64,000 bases of DNA from Chaenocephalus aceratus (lineage: Eukaryota; Chordata; Actinopteri; Perciformes; Channichthyidae). The stretch covers positions 2,501 through 66,500 of the forward strand of contig JAMFTG010001367.1 of NCBI GenBank assembly GCA_023974075.1, written 5' to 3'. The notes beneath the pieces are model-generated. The model was not told where the DNA came from, made no database searches, and was given only the letters and a program-made list of their open reading frames with translations. Below, one piece after another: positions 1 to 12,554 of the stretch; position 1 is the first letter of the stretch; every line of letters starts with the position of its first letter. The position numbers and the translations under genes are program-made.

Positions 1-590
1 TCTGTTACAAATAACAACAAGAAATAGTAAACAAACAAACAAGTTCAACATCTTCAGGTCCAAGAAAGAAACATAGTATTTAATTACTACCTAGTGAGAG
101 CGAATCTAAAACGAAACGAAAAGACACTTGACATGGAGTCCTTTAGCTGTTTCACACCGGTCAAGGGCCCTCGGACGTCGAGAGGCCCCTACCCGAGGTA
201 GAACACAACACAACAATGATTATTATTATCTTTAGGATCTCCCGTTAATGAAATTGATTGTTGTCAAATTTGATTTCGGGGGACCGAATGTTTTTTGGGT
301 TCTTTAGAACTTCCCCAATCCCTGAAAAAGAGCCGATCAGTCCAGCCCGAATGCGGGGACCAAAAACCCATAACTTGAGAATGACCACTCTTTTCCTCTT
401 CAGATTTGCTGAGGTATGAACCGGCTGTCCGACATCACCAAATAGAAATACTGAATTATAGTCCTGAAGACTTCGCTTTAGATTAAAACCAATCTGACAC
501 CAAAGAACGCGTCCCGACGGAACACACCCAGGGTGTCCGCGGGGTCTTAAAAAGTATTAAAAAGTATTAAAAAGTATTAAACGGCATTTT
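1..590. other. Non-coding sequence, no gene seen
   Basis: No convincing exon, RNA gene or repeat structure was seen on either strand. It probably belongs to an upstream intron of the arhgap5-like gene whose last exon starts at 2446, but that rests only on position. Confidence 0.4.
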
Positions 591-594
591 CCAA

Positions 595-705
595 GGTATG
601 AAGAAGGTCCACAGCAACGACAACATGACACCCTTTAATTTACTGAAACAACATGTCGGGAAACCCCCTCAAGGCGGCCCCATGCATAGCGCGCCATAAA
701 ATACT
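595..705 (+). repeat. Solitary copy of the 151-bp satellite monomer
   Basis: The stretch running from 'aagaaggtccacagcaacga' through 'catgtcgggaaaccccctc' to 'ccccatgcatagcgc' matches one unit of the tandem array at 4850-7408, with a few substitutions. A single diverged unit 4 kb away suggests the monomer was once part of a dispersed element before it was amplified. A 16-20 base G run follows at about 745-762. Confidence 0.75.
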
Positions 706-1137
706 GCTTCTTATTTTAAGTTTCGTTGCCTTGCTCCGCTCTGTGGGGGGGGGGGGGGGGGGACTACCTGAGAGATATACAGCAGGAGAACACGCCGTCC
801 ACCGCGGAGAATAAACAGAAGGGCAACCATGACAACCATGCTCCGGGGTCTTCTTCGCTGCTTGTGGTGTATTTTGTGGCGGCAGCAGCGCCACTTACAG
901 GCCTGGCATATGTACTACAGCGTTTCCAGCGGTCTAGTGTGAACGGACGCGTTAATGAATCGAATGCGTGTGAACGGAAGACTTTTTTGCGTTTGCGTTT
1001 TACTGTCTGCGTCCTCGTGGGGCCGGGGTCTAAGCCAAACTATATCCGGTCACAGAGATCTGCTATTTTAAAGTAAGGTCAACACATATCGACCCTAAAT
1101 ATAGTCTATATTAAGAACGAGAAAAGTCTTAACATAT

Positions 1138-1625
1138 CAATCAATCAATCAATCAATGTTTATTTATAGCCCAATATCACAAATGTTACATTTGTCTCAG
1201 TGGTCTTCACAGTGTGTACAGAATATCAGTATGACAATACGACACCCTCTGTCCTTAGACCCTCTGTCCTCAGACCCTCTGTCCTTAGACCCTCTGTCCT
1301 TAGACCCTCTGTCCTCAGACCCTCTGTCCTTAGACCCTCTGTCCTCAGACCCTCTGTCCTTAGACCCTCTGTCCTCAGACCCTCTGTCCTTAGACCCTCT
1401 GTCCTTAGACCCTCTGTCCTTAGACCCTCTGTCCTCAGACCCTCTGTCCTCAGACCCTCTGTCCTTAGACCCTCACATCGTACAAGGAAAAACTTCCAAA
1501 GAAAACCCAGTTTAAAGGGAACATGGGAGAAACCTCAGGGAGAGCAGCAGAGGAGGGATCCCTCTCCCAGGACGGACAGACGTGCAATAGATGCCGTGTG
1601 TAAATTGAAAAGATAATACATTTGC
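1138..1625 (+). mobile_element. Teleost interspersed repeat with 15-bp minisatellite
   Basis: The element starts with (ATCA)n and then 'tttatttatagcccaatatc', a 3'-end sequence common in fish genomes. Between 1245 and 1476 a 15-bp unit, CCCTCTGTCCTTAGA or CCCTCTGTCCTCAGA, is repeated about 15 times. After it comes conserved flank with 'gagggatccctctcccagga'. The same element lies in reverse complement at 29340-30500 inside csad. Because 15 is a multiple of 3, the array is open in several frames. Those frames are a by-product and not a gene. The family was not classified. Confidence 0.75.
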
Positions 1626-1854
1626 AACATAGGTAGTCCAAATGTTTGGAAATGCATGTGTGTATAATAGGAAGATGAATCCACGAGGATATCCATCCAG
1701 GACCTATATATACATATCGTTTTTTGTAAACATATGACAATGTGTGAGGGTGATGACGTCAGAGCGAAGTTGCGATGAGGTCTTAAAATGTATGGAAAGG
1801 GTCTTAAAAGGTATTAAATTTGACTTCAGGATTCCTGCATACACCCTGACACCG

Positions 1855-2060
1855 CACAGACTTCAGCCGCCGGCAAGGTAGCACGTACGAACTGCGCATG
1901 CGTGAGTGGCAATACCTCTCCTTACCAGCAGGGGGCGGTAGTGTGTGTTCGTCATTCGAGGCAACAACCGGAAGACAGACTGCGTGATATAAACAAATAC
2001 CGTATGCGTTGGTCTTCGGTTTCTTCATTCCAGATCGCTATGATGAAAAAGAAACTCTTG
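1855..2060 (-). pseudogene. Relic of a MADF-element 5' region
   Basis: The plus-strand text 'tgagtggcaatacctctcct', then 'accagcagggggcggtagtg', matches the arms of the palindrome at 15420-15480. The text 'cattccagatcgctatgatg' (about 2028-2047) matches the first codons of the MADF exon at 22440-22465. On the minus strand the start codon has become ATA and the following residues read A-I-W-N. It is best read as a decayed copy of the 5' end of the same transposon family. No full exon remains. Confidence 0.5.
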
Positions 2061-2445
2061 CGTCCAGCTGGGAAGAAAAAGAATATCCATCTGACTGTTT
2101 GTGTTTTGGTTTTAACTTTTTAATGCAGTAAATTATTCAAAATGTCAGAGTTCCTTATTTTTAAACTGAAACTTGCACTACTGTTCAAACATAAATAACA
2201 ACAAACCTGGAATTATGCATTTGGGACGTTTTTTTTGCTTTTTCTTGTTGAACCGAACCGTGACTTCTGTGAACCGTTACACACCCTAGCCGTCGGCAGT
2301 GTTTTTACCACCCCTAGTGGAAAAGCAAAAAAGTGCGAGCCGAGCCAAAACCCTGTAGTGGAAATGCGCTATTTAAAAATATTGTTATTATTATTATTAT
2401 AATTTTGTCAACATTTCCTTCCCCCCCCCCCCCCCCCCCCCACAG

Positions 2446-2767
2446 GGTGAGCCAGCACTGTAAGTGCACCCTCATGACGGCGGACAACCTCTCCATCTGT
2501 TTCTGGCCGACTCTGATGCGCCCCGACTTCGAGAACAAGGAGACGCTCTCCACCACGAAGCTGAACCAGGCGGTCATCGAGGCGTTCATCGTGCAGAGCG
2601 AGTACTTCTTCCACGGCGGAGAAATGGCGGAAAGTTCCAGCAACGAAGGAACGCCTCCTCCTCATCACTGCCACAACATGGTGGAGGCTCTTCTTCCTCT
2701 GCAGCTGCCTCCCCCCATGCAGCCGCAGCAGATCCAGCACACGCTGCACCCCGACGCGCTCATGTAA
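2446..2767 (+). CDS. arhgap5: p190 RhoGAP family, last coding exon (ARHGAP5-like)
   Basis: This exon encodes the end of the RhoGAP domain and the C-terminal tail of a p190-type Rho GTPase-activating protein, which speeds GTP hydrolysis by Rho at membranes and the cytoskeleton. A poly-C tract followed by CACAG ends the intron at 2445. The exon enters in the third base of an Arg codon and reads V-S-Q-H, then LMTADNLSICFWPTLMRPDF, the near-invariant helix of p190 RhoGAPs, then ENKETLSTTK. A Pro/Gln-rich tail with VPLQLPPP-like sequence (LPLQLPPPMQPQQIQ) follows, ending D-A-L-M and TAA at 2765-2767. The tail resembles ARHGAP5 more than ARHGAP35 from memory of the families, so the paralogue is less certain than the family. 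The catalytic Arg finger lies in exons upstream of this window. The frame is intact with no indels. The stop codon lies inside a tandem duplication (2753-3230). Confidence 0.88.
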
Positions 2768-3230
2768 CAGAGAGCATGCTGGGAAACGCAGTCCGTTAGT
2801 TTGTCCGTCTGTCAAGGAGGTGAACGAGACACATGGACCGTTTGTCGGATTTAAAAGTCATCTGTGGGGTTTTAGAGACGACCGGACGTCACGTTTTTTT
2901 AGTTTTTTGGACGCCCTCATCTAACAGAAGGCATGCTGGGAATTGCGGTCCAATTGTTGCGTCTGTTTGTCATCGAGGTGAACGAGACACATGGACCGTT
3001 TGTTGGATTAAAACGTCGTCTGTGAGGCGTGTTAAACTTCCAGATTAGAGACGATCGGACGTTTTTTTTCCTTTTTCCTTTTTTGGACGGGCTCATCTAA
3101 CAGAGAGCATGCTGGGAAACGCAGTCCATTAACTGTTTGTCATGGAGGCGAATGAGCTTTGAGAGGCCGTTTGTCGGATTAAAACTAATCCGTGTTAAAT
3201 CCCGGACTCGAGACAATCGGACGTCGCCTT
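2753..3230 (+). repeat. Three tandem units duplicating the arhgap5 stop-codon region
   Basis: Units begin at about 2753, 2910 and 3086, with spacings of 157 and 176 bp. Each opens with GAC-GCN-CTC-AT(G/C)-TAA-like sequence, then 'gagcatgctgggaaacgcag' or a close variant, then 'cgagacacatggaccgtttg', and ends in a T-rich stretch with 'cgatcggacgt'. The first unit includes the last coding codons and the stop. The other two lie in the 3' UTR. A weaker fourth piece may begin near 3240. Confidence 0.8.
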
Positions 3231-4849
3231 TGTTTTGTTTATTTTTGGAACTATTTTTCCGACCTTTTTACGAGACTCGGCACATAGACAAATCTTTAGC
3301 AGCGTCTTACCTGGATTTACTAATAAAGATCCCCCTCTTTTACCTTCGCCCTGATGGAATAGCACACTGAGCAAATCCCGCTTACCCCCCCCCCCCCCCC
3401 AAACAACAGAAAAGGGAAGTTAAAACTTAACGACTGCAACTCCAAAATGAACGCTGACTCGTTCGATATGTGACCGACTGACTTCGACACTTCGGCTCAG
3501 GAAACTCTTCCAACGCAAGTCGGGGGATAAAACGTCAAAACAACCGGTTGGATTTGTGAACTGAAAACATAACGAGTTGTGGATTATTTCGGGGGTTTTA
3601 AACTGAATAATCCCCCCCCCCTTCGTCGTGAACTTTGACCCTCGGACTTAACAGCACATGCACGATTTCTGTGTTTATTTGTTTATGTTGTTTTTTTATC
3701 ATTTGGACTGTCTTTGCTTTTTTTAACATGTTTTGTGATGTCTACCCTGCGTGTGTGTGCGTGCGTGTGTGTGTGTGCGTGTGTGTGTGTGTTCCTTCTC
3801 TTTCGAGGGAAGAGGGAATTTAAGAAACTCGTTACACTCCGTACGAAAGACTTAACGGACTTCACCTCCAGCTAACGCTCTCGTCTCCTTCGAGCGCCTA
3901 ACTCTCAACGAGGAAACCACTACGTCGCAATGCATTCTGGATCTTTTCCGAGGCGTCTTCCCGTGTTTGACGCTCTAATCGTCTTCATTTCTACCTTCTG
4001 TTGCTTTGTTGGAAACTAAAAATGTGCATGTCTCTGTTTTTTGCCACTTAGTGAGATATAAAAAAAAAGAAACACTCAGATGTATTTTATCTGAGTCTTT
4101 TGGTTTTGGGTTAAGGGTAACATTTCCACAGAGAAACTCACGAGGAGCTTTTATCGCATTTGTTTCTTCTCCGTCGTGCAAGAAATCCACTCTTTAATAT
4201 CATATTTTTGGTTATATGTCGAATAGTTTTCCCTAAATAGAGGAAAGAAGTATATATAAGTATAAATATATATATAAATATATCAGCAGCAGACTGATTT
4301 AGTGAAATACCGCGGGGTACTGGACTGTATAATCTGTCAGAAGCTATACTCATATTTCTTTGTGTGTGTGTGAGAGTGTCTGAATGTGTGTGTGAGTGTC
4401 TGAATGTGTGTGAGTGTCTGAATGTGTGTGTGTGTCTGAATGTGTGTCTGAATGTGTGTGTCTGAATGTGTGTGTGAGTGTGTGTGTGTGTGGGTTTTAA
4501 TCCTCTGGCTCGTCTGAAAGAGAAAGAAAATCCCTCGTCGTTTTCTTCATCGATGACACTTTGAGGCTGAGAGAGAGACATCGTTAGAGTTGAGATTAAC
4601 TTTAATTCACTGACTTCGTTCGCCTGGTCCTCATTTACTTTCTTTATTTTTAAGTAGTATCGTCCTTCTAAAAGATAAAAAATATGTTTTACAGAAACTT
4701 CAAACACTCTTCTGTCCATCTGGATAAAAATATGAATCTGTGACACTTTATTTTACACAAATCCATATTTTCAATGTCTGATTCATTTCAATTAAAACAA
4801 GGCCTTTTGTTGCTTTTCCCGTTCCAGTAAAGTGTCACAGTAGAAGGGG
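3231..4849. other. Probable 3' UTR or intergenic DNA with TG-rich repeats
   Basis: No further exon was found. An AATAAA at 3322-3327 could be a polyadenylation signal for the upstream RhoGAP gene, but position is the only support. (GT)n lies at about 3752-3792. At 4360-4492 a TG-rich minisatellite alternates 'tgtgtgtg' with 'agtgtctgaa'. Confidence 0.45.
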
Positions 4850-7408
4850 CGCCGCTTGCAAACAGGCAAGGCAGGCAACTGCTTGGGGCCCCGCACCAGA
4901 GAAGGTAGATTAAGAAGGTCCACTGCAACGACGACATGAAACGCCCTTTAATTTACTGCAACGACATGTCGGGAAACCCCCTCAAGGCGCCCCATGCATA
5001 GCGCTGTAAGAAACTGCTTGGGGCCCGGACCAGAAGGGGGGCCCCAAAGAAGGTAGATTAAGAAGGTCCACTGCAACGACAACATGAAACACCCTTTAAT
5101 TTACTGCAACGACATGTCGGGAAACCCCCTCAAGGCGCCCCATGCATAGCGCCCCGTAAAAAAACTGCTTGGGGCCCGGACCAGAAGGGGGGCCCCCAAA
5201 GAAGGTAGATTAAGAAGGTCCACTGCAACGACAACATGAAACACCCTTTAATTTACTGCAACGACATGTCGGGAAACCCCCTCAAGGCGCCCCATGCATA
5301 GCGCCCCGTAAGAAACTGCTTGGGGCCCGGACCAGAAGGGGGGCCCCCAAAGAAGGTAGATTAAGAAGGTCCACTGCAACGACAACATGAAACACCCTTT
5401 AATTTACTGCAACGACATGTCGGGAAACCCCCTCAAGGCGCCCCATGCATAGCGCCCCGTAAAAAAACTGCTTGGGGCCCGGACCAGAAGGGGGGCCCCC
5501 AAAGAAGGTAGATTAAGAAGGTCCACTGCAACGACAACATGAAACACCCTTTAATTTACTGCAACGACATGTCGGGAAACCCCCTCAAGGCGGCCCCATG
5601 CATAGCGCCCCGTAAGAAACTGCTTGGGGCCCGGACCAGAAGGGGGGCCCCAAAGAAGGTAGATTAAGAAGGTCCACTGCAACGACAACATGAAACACCC
5701 TTTAATTTACTGCAACGACATGTCGGGAAACCCCCTCAAGGCGCCCCATGCATAGCGCCCCGTAAAAAAACTGCTTGGGGCCCGGACCAGAAGGGGGGCC
5801 CCCAAAGAAGGTAGATTAAGAAGGTCCACTGCAACGACAACATGAAACACCCTTTAATTTACTGCAACGACATGTCGGGAAACCCCCTCAAGGCGGCCCC
5901 ATGCATAGCGCCCCGTAAGAAACTGCTTGGGGCCCGGACCAGAAGGGGGGCCCCAAAGAAGGTAGATTAAGAAGGTCCACTGCAACGACAACATGAAACA
6001 CCCTTTAATTTACTGCAACGACATGTCGGGAAACCCCCTCAAGGCGCCCCATGCATAGCGCCCCGTAAAAAAACTGCTTGGGGCCCGGACCAGAAGGGGG
6101 GCCCCCAAAGAAGGTAGATTAAGAAGGTCCACTGCAACGACAACATGAAACACCCTTTAATTTACTGCAACGACATGTCGGGAAACCCCCTCAAGGCGGC
6201 CCCATGCATAGCGCCCCGTAAGAAACTGCTTGGGGCCCGGACCAGAAGGGGGGCCCCCAAAGAAGGTAGATTAAGAAGGTCCACTGCAACGACAACATGA
6301 AACACCCTTTAATTTACTGCAACGACAGGTCGGGAAACCCCCTCAAGGCGGCCCCATGCATAGCGCCCCGTAAGAAACTGCTTGGGGCCCGGACCAGAAG
6401 GGGGGCCCCCAAAGAAGGTAGATTAAGAAGGTCCACTGCAACGACAACATGAAACGCCCTTTAATTTACTGCAACGACATGTCGGGAAACCCCCTCAAGG
6501 CGCCCCATGCATAGCGCCCCGTAAAAAAACTGCTTGGGGCCCGGACCAGAAGGGGGGCCCCCAAAGAAGGTAGATTAAGAAGGTCCACTGCAACGACAAC
6601 ATGAAACACCCTTTAATTTACTGCAACGACATGTCGGGAAACCCCCTCAAGGCGCCCCATGCATAGCGCCCCGTAAGAAACTGCTTGGGGCCCGGACCAG
6701 AAGGGGGGCCCCCAAAGAAGGTAGATTAAGAAGGTCCACTGCAACATGAAACACCCTTTAATTGACTGCAACGACATGTCGGGAAACCCCCTCAAGGCGC
6801 CCCATGCATAGCGCCCCGTAAAAAAAACTGCTTGGGGCCCGGACCAGAAGGGGGGCCCCCAAAGAAGGTAGATTAAGAAGGTCCACAGCAACGACAACAT
6901 GAAACGCCCTTTAATTTACTGCAACGACATGTCGGGAAACCCCCTCAAGGCGCCCCATGCATAGCGCCCCGTAAAAAAAACTGCTTGGGGCCCGGACCAG
7001 AAGGGGGGCCCCCAAAGAAGGTAGATTAAGAAGGTCCACTGCAACGACAACATGAAACACCCTTTAATTTACTGCAACGACATGTCGGGAAACCCCCTCA
7101 AGGCGCCCCATGCATAGCGCCCCGTAAAAAAACTGCTTGGGGCCCGGACCAGAAGGGGGGCCCCCAAAGAAGGTAGATTAAGAAGGTCCACTGCAACGAC
7201 AACATGAAACACCCTTTAATTTACTGCAACGACATGTCGGGAAACCCCCTCAAGGCGCCCCATGCATAGCGCCCCGTAAAAAAACTGCTTGGGGCCCGGA
7301 CCAGAAGGGGGGCCCCCAAAGAAGGTAGATTAAGAAGGTCCACAGCAACGACAACATGAAACACCCTTTAATTTACTGCAACGACATGTCGGGAAACCCC
7401 CTCAAGGC
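4850..7408 (+). repeat. 151-bp satellite array, about 17 units
   Basis: The unit contains 'tgcttggggcccggaccaga', 'ggtagattaagaaggtccac', 'catgtcgggaaaccccctca' and 'gcgccccatgcatagcgcc'. Successive copies of 'tgcttggggccc' fall at about 5015, 5166, 5317 and 5469, a period of about 151 bp. Identity between units is very high. Junctions alternate between GTAAGAAACTG and GTAAAAAAACTG for the first nine units, then lose the alternation. The right end breaks off in mid-unit near 7408. Confidence 0.95.
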
Positions 7409-8990
7409 GTTTGACGTTTGTAATAAAACACCAGAAATATCCAATCTTCCATCTTCTGTGAAGTCAGTCGTCTACGGGCATGCGGTCATACACTAAAGTA
7501 CGCTTCTATAGGAGACGGTGTGAATTAAACATTAGTGGTTTGTTATACCCAGAATGCATTGCTCTGCTAGTGTCTAAGTGTATGTGAGGAAGTAGGAAAG
7601 GAAGGAAGGAAAGTTAAGCTTTTGTTTTTAAAAACGGGATCAGCAAAAGGACTCAAAGTGTTTTCGATGAACGTCGGCGACCGGGAGGATTCCAATTATA
7701 CGATCATGTCGACTCGGGGTGCGTCCCATTTCTGATGTGTGTCTCCTGTGTCCTTGAAGTCGGTCAGCTTTTTTATTGGATGACTGACATGTGAACCCAG
7801 AAAACGTCACGAGGGAATTTCTGTCTTCTTGAGATTCTACGTTTTTATTAACTTCTAGGAATAATTCTGACTTTTAGGATAAAAAATAAACCAATTAAGT
7901 ATCAATAAAATATGAACTTACGAAGTCACAACAATAACATAAAAAGGGCATTTTTTTGTGTTACTTAACTTACTTTTAAAATCCACTCCATTTCAAATAA
8001 ATGAAGTGCATTTTAAACATGTTTTATTTTCCCATTTTTGCTCAAAAAAGTAGTTTTTATCAGCTTAAAATGTTGTGTATTTTGACCACTACAGTACACT
8101 ACGGAGTCAAATGTGGTTCCAAATCACTAATATTGGATATTTCCTCGTGTTGTAATACTTCTAAAGGAGATATTTGGATTGTAAATCGGACAAAACAAGG
8201 TATTTAAAGAACTTAATATGAATAATTGTACATTTAAACTCCTTTTTCTTACAATTACAACCACTCCGGAGGTTAGAAAAGCATCATCTATTGGAATCTT
8301 AATTTAAGAGACAAGGTCGTATGGAAGCGAAATGGAATGCGGCCAAAGTCCTGTCTCTGAACATCGAAACAAATCTGATTTAGGGACCTTTTTAAAAGGA
8401 CACTTTGAAGGAGACTCGTGTCTGGAATGGGACGCTCTTTGAGTTGTGAATGAGGGTTAGGGGTTAGCGTTAAAGGGGATACATATTCAGAATGGAACGA
8501 AGCCAAAAGCCCATTTTAAGGTGACGTTGGACCTGAAGGGCACATAGAAGGGAGCGAATGGGGGAAATGGAACGCGGCCAAAAGCGTCCTGATCTACGAT
8601 TTCTTTTTTTTCTTTTTTGGGGGGGAGGGGGGGGGGGGGGGGGGGGTCTCAGCAGCTGCTAGATAATAAAAGATTAAGCTGTTCGTCTGTAGTTTTTCTC
8701 ATCAATCAATCGACTGTGTTATCTTCCTGTTGATAGCACCGGTGTACAAACAGCTGTGTATTATAGTAAATAAAAATGATTTTCAGAAATGAAAAAAGTC
8801 TAAAACAAGTTTTTCTTTTCTGTTTTTCCTCATAATGTTTCAAAATAAAGTTTCTTTTTTTCCAAAAATTCCTGCGTGTTTTATATTTCTTCCTTTTGAC
8901 TTGAACAATGACTTTGATCTAGTTTTAAAGGTCTCCTATCATCCTAAAAGAGAGAGAATCTTTGTTCCTGAAACTTTCAGAGTCTCTTTC
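7409..8990. other. AT-rich non-coding sequence, no gene seen
   Basis: No exon was recognised. Three loosely similar motifs, 'ggaatgcggccaaag', 'ggaacgaagccaaaag' and 'ggaacgcggccaaaag', recur near 8332, 8492 and 8569, suggesting an old tandem duplication of about 80-160 bp. A long poly-G lies at about 8619-8646. An AATAAA is present at 8844-8849 with no gene to attach it to. Confidence 0.45.
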
Positions 8991-8994
8991 CACA

Positions 8995-11900
8995 GAGGGG
9001 ACACATGTTGATGTAGAAGAGACATGAAGAAGAGGGGACACATGTTGATGTAGAAGAGACATGAAGAAGAGGGGACACATGTTGATGTAGAAGAGACATG
9101 GAGAAGAGGGGACACATGTTGATGTAAGAAGAGACATGGAGAAGAGGGGACACATGTTGATGTAGAAGAGACATGGAGAAGAGGGGACACATGTTGATGT
9201 AGAAGAGACATGAAGAAGAGGGGACACATGTTGATGTCAGAAGAGACATGAAGAAGAGGGGACACATGGTTGATGTAGAAGAGACATGAAGAAGAGGGGA
9301 CACATGTTGATGTAGACATGAAGAGAGGGGACACATGTTGATGTAGAAGAGACATGGAAGAGGGACACATGTTGATGTTAGAAGAGACATGGGAAGAGGG
9401 GACACATGTTGATGTAGAAGAGACATGGAGAAGAGGGGGACACATGTTGATGTAGAAGAGACATGAAGAAGAGGGGACACATGTTGATGCAGAAGAGACA
9501 TGAAGAAGAGGGACACATGTTGATGTAGAAGAGACATGAAGAAGAGGGGACACATGTTGATGTAGAAGAGACATGAAGAAGAGGGACACATGTTGATGTA
9601 GAAGAGACATGAAGAAGAGGGGACACATGTTGATGTAGAAGAGACATGAAGAAGAGGGGACACATGTTGATGTAGAGAGACATGAAGAAGAGGGGACACA
9701 TGTTGATGTAGAAGAGACATGAGAAGAAGGGACACATGTTGATGTAGAAGAGACATGAAGAAGAGGGGACACATGTTGATGTAGAAGAGACATGAGAAGA
9801 GGGGACACATGTTGATGTAGAGAGACATGAGAAGAGGGGACACATGTTGATGTAGAAGAGACATGGAGAAGAGGGGACACATGTTGATGTAGAAGAGACA
9901 TGAAGAAGAGGGGACACATGTTGATGTAGAAGAGACATGAAGAAGAGGGGACACATGTTGACGTAGAAGAGACATGGAGAAGAGGGGACACATGTTGATG
10001 TAGAAGAGACATGAAGAAGAGGGGACACATGTTGATGTAGAAGAGATGAAGAAGAGGGGACACATGTTGATGTAGAAGAGACATGAGAAGAGGGGACACA
10101 TGTTGATGTAGAAGAGACATGAGAAGAGGGGACACATGTTGATGTAGAAGAGACATGAAGAAGAGGGGACACATGTTGATGTAGAAGAGACATGAAGAAG
10201 AGGGGACACATGTTGATGTAGAAGAGACATGGAGAAGAGGGGACACATGTTGATGGAGAAGAGGGGACACATGTTGATGTAGAAGAGACATGGAGAAGAG
10301 GGGACACATGTTGATGTAGAAGAGACATGAAGAAGAGGGGACACATGTTGATGTAGAAGAGACATGAGAAGAGGGGACACATGTTGATGTAGAAGAGACA
10401 TGAGGAAGAGGGGACACATGTTGATGTAGAAGAGACGAGGAAGAGGGGACACATGTTGATGTAGAAGAGACGTGAGAAGAGAGGACACATGTTGATGTAG
10501 AAGAGACATGAAGAAGAGGACACATGTTGATGTAGAAGAGACATGAAGAAGAGAGGACACATGTTGATGTAGAAGAGACATGAAGAAGAGGGGACACATG
10601 TTGATGTAGAAGAGACGTGAAGAAGAGAGGACACATGTTGATGTAGAAGAGACGTGAAGAAGAGGGGACACATGTTGATGTAGAAGAGACATGAAGAAGA
10701 GAGGACACATGTTGATGTAGAAGAGACATGAAGAAGAGGGGACACATGTTGATGTAGAAGAGACATGAAGAAGAGAGGACACATGTTGATGTAGAAGAGA
10801 CGTGAAGAAGAGGGGACACATGTTGATGTAGAAGAGACATGAAGAAGAGAGGACACATGTTGATGTAGAAGAGACATGAAGAAGAGGGGACACATGTTGA
10901 TGTAGAAGAGACATGAAGAAGAGGGGACATATGTTGATGTAGAAGAGACATGGAGAAGAGGGGACACATGTTGATGTAGAAGAGACGTGAAGAAGAGGGG
11001 ACACATGTTGATGTAGAAGAGACATGAAGAAGAGAGGACACATGTTGATGTAGAAGAGACGTGAAGAAGAGGGGACACATGTTGATGTAGAAGAGACATG
11101 AAGAAGAGAGGACACATGTTGATGTAGAAGAGACATGAAGAAGAGGGGACACATGTTGATGTAGAAAGAGACATGAAGAAGAGGGGACACATGTTGATGT
11201 AGAAGAGACATGGAGAAGAGGGGACACAATGTTGATGTAGAAGAGACATGAGGAAGAGGGGACACATGTTGATGTAGAAGAGACATGAGGAAGAGGGGAT
11301 ACGTGTTGATGTAGAAGAGACGTGAAGAAGAGGAGACACGTGTTGATGTAGAAGAGACATGAAGAAGAGAGGACACATGTTGATGTAGAAGAGACGTGAA
11401 GAAGAGGGGACACATGTTTGATGTAGAAGAGACATGAAGAAGAGAGGACACATGTTGATGTAGAAGAGACGTGAAGAAGAGGGGACACATGTTGATGTAG
11501 AAGAGACATGAAGAAGAGAGGACACATGTTGATGTAGAAGAGACATGAAGAAGAGAGGACACATGTTGATGTAGAAGAGACGTGAAGAAGAGGGGACACA
11601 TGTTGATGTAGAAGAGACGTGAAGAAGAGGGGACACATGTTGATGTAGAAGAGACATGAAGAAGAGGGGACACATGTTGATGTAGAAGAGACGTGAAGAA
11701 GAGGGGACACATGTTGATGTGGAAGAGACGTGAAGAAGAGGGGACACATGTTGATGTAGAAGAGACATGAAGAAGAGGGGACATATGTTGATGTAGAAGA
11801 GACATGGAGAAGAGGGGACACATGTTGATGTAGAAGAGACGTGAAGAAGAGGGGACACATGTTGATGTAGAAGAGACATGAAGAAGAGAGGACACATGTT

Positions 11901-12534
11901 GATGTAGAAGAGACGTGAAGAAGAGGGGACACATGTTGATGTAGAAGAGACATGAAGAAGAGAGGACACATGTTGATGTAGAAGAGACGTGAAGAAGAGG
12001 GGACACATGTTGATGTAGAAGAGACATGAAGAAGAGAGGACACATGTTGATGTAGAAGAGACATGAAGAAGAGAGGACACATGTTGATGTAGAAGAGACG
12101 TGAAGAAGAGGGGACACATGTTGATGTAGAAGAGACGTGAAGAAGAGGGGACACATGTTGATGTAGAAGAGACATGAAGAAGAGGGGACACATGTTGATG
12201 TAGAAGAGACGTGAAGAAGAGGGGACACATGTTGATGTGGAAGAGACGTGAAGAAGAGGGGACACATGTTGATGTAGAAGAGACATGAAGAAGAGGGGAC
12301 ATATGTTGATGTAGAAGAGACATGGAGAAGAGGGGACACATGTTGATGTAGAAGAGACGTGAAGAAGAGGGACACATGTTGATGTAGAAGAGACATGAAG
12401 AAGAGAGGACACATGTTGATGTAGAAGAGACGTGAAGAAGAGGGGACACATGTTGATGTAGAAGAGACATGAAGAAGAGAGGACACATGTTGATGTAGAA
12501 GAGACGTGAAGAAGAGGGGACACATGTTGATGTA
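8995..12534. repeat. 37-bp minisatellite array, about 95 units
   Basis: The unit reads 'gacatgaagaagagggg' then 'acacatgttgatgtagaaga', 37 bp in all. Main variants are GACATG or GACGTG, GGGG or GAGG, ATGAAG or ATGGAG, and ACACATG or ACATATG. Since 37 is not a multiple of 3 and the minus-strand unit has no stop in any phase, all three minus frames stay open for over 1000 codons as a 37-residue repeat. These are not protein genes. The left part (9000-10500) carries many one-base indels. The right part is much more regular and contains a 518-bp higher-order duplication. Confidence 0.97.
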
Positions 12535-12554
12535 TACTTTAAGAGTTTGGCTTA

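Noticed and set aside
8939..12534. CRISPR array
   Set aside because: The repeats are contiguous with no unique spacers, and the window is from a vertebrate genome.
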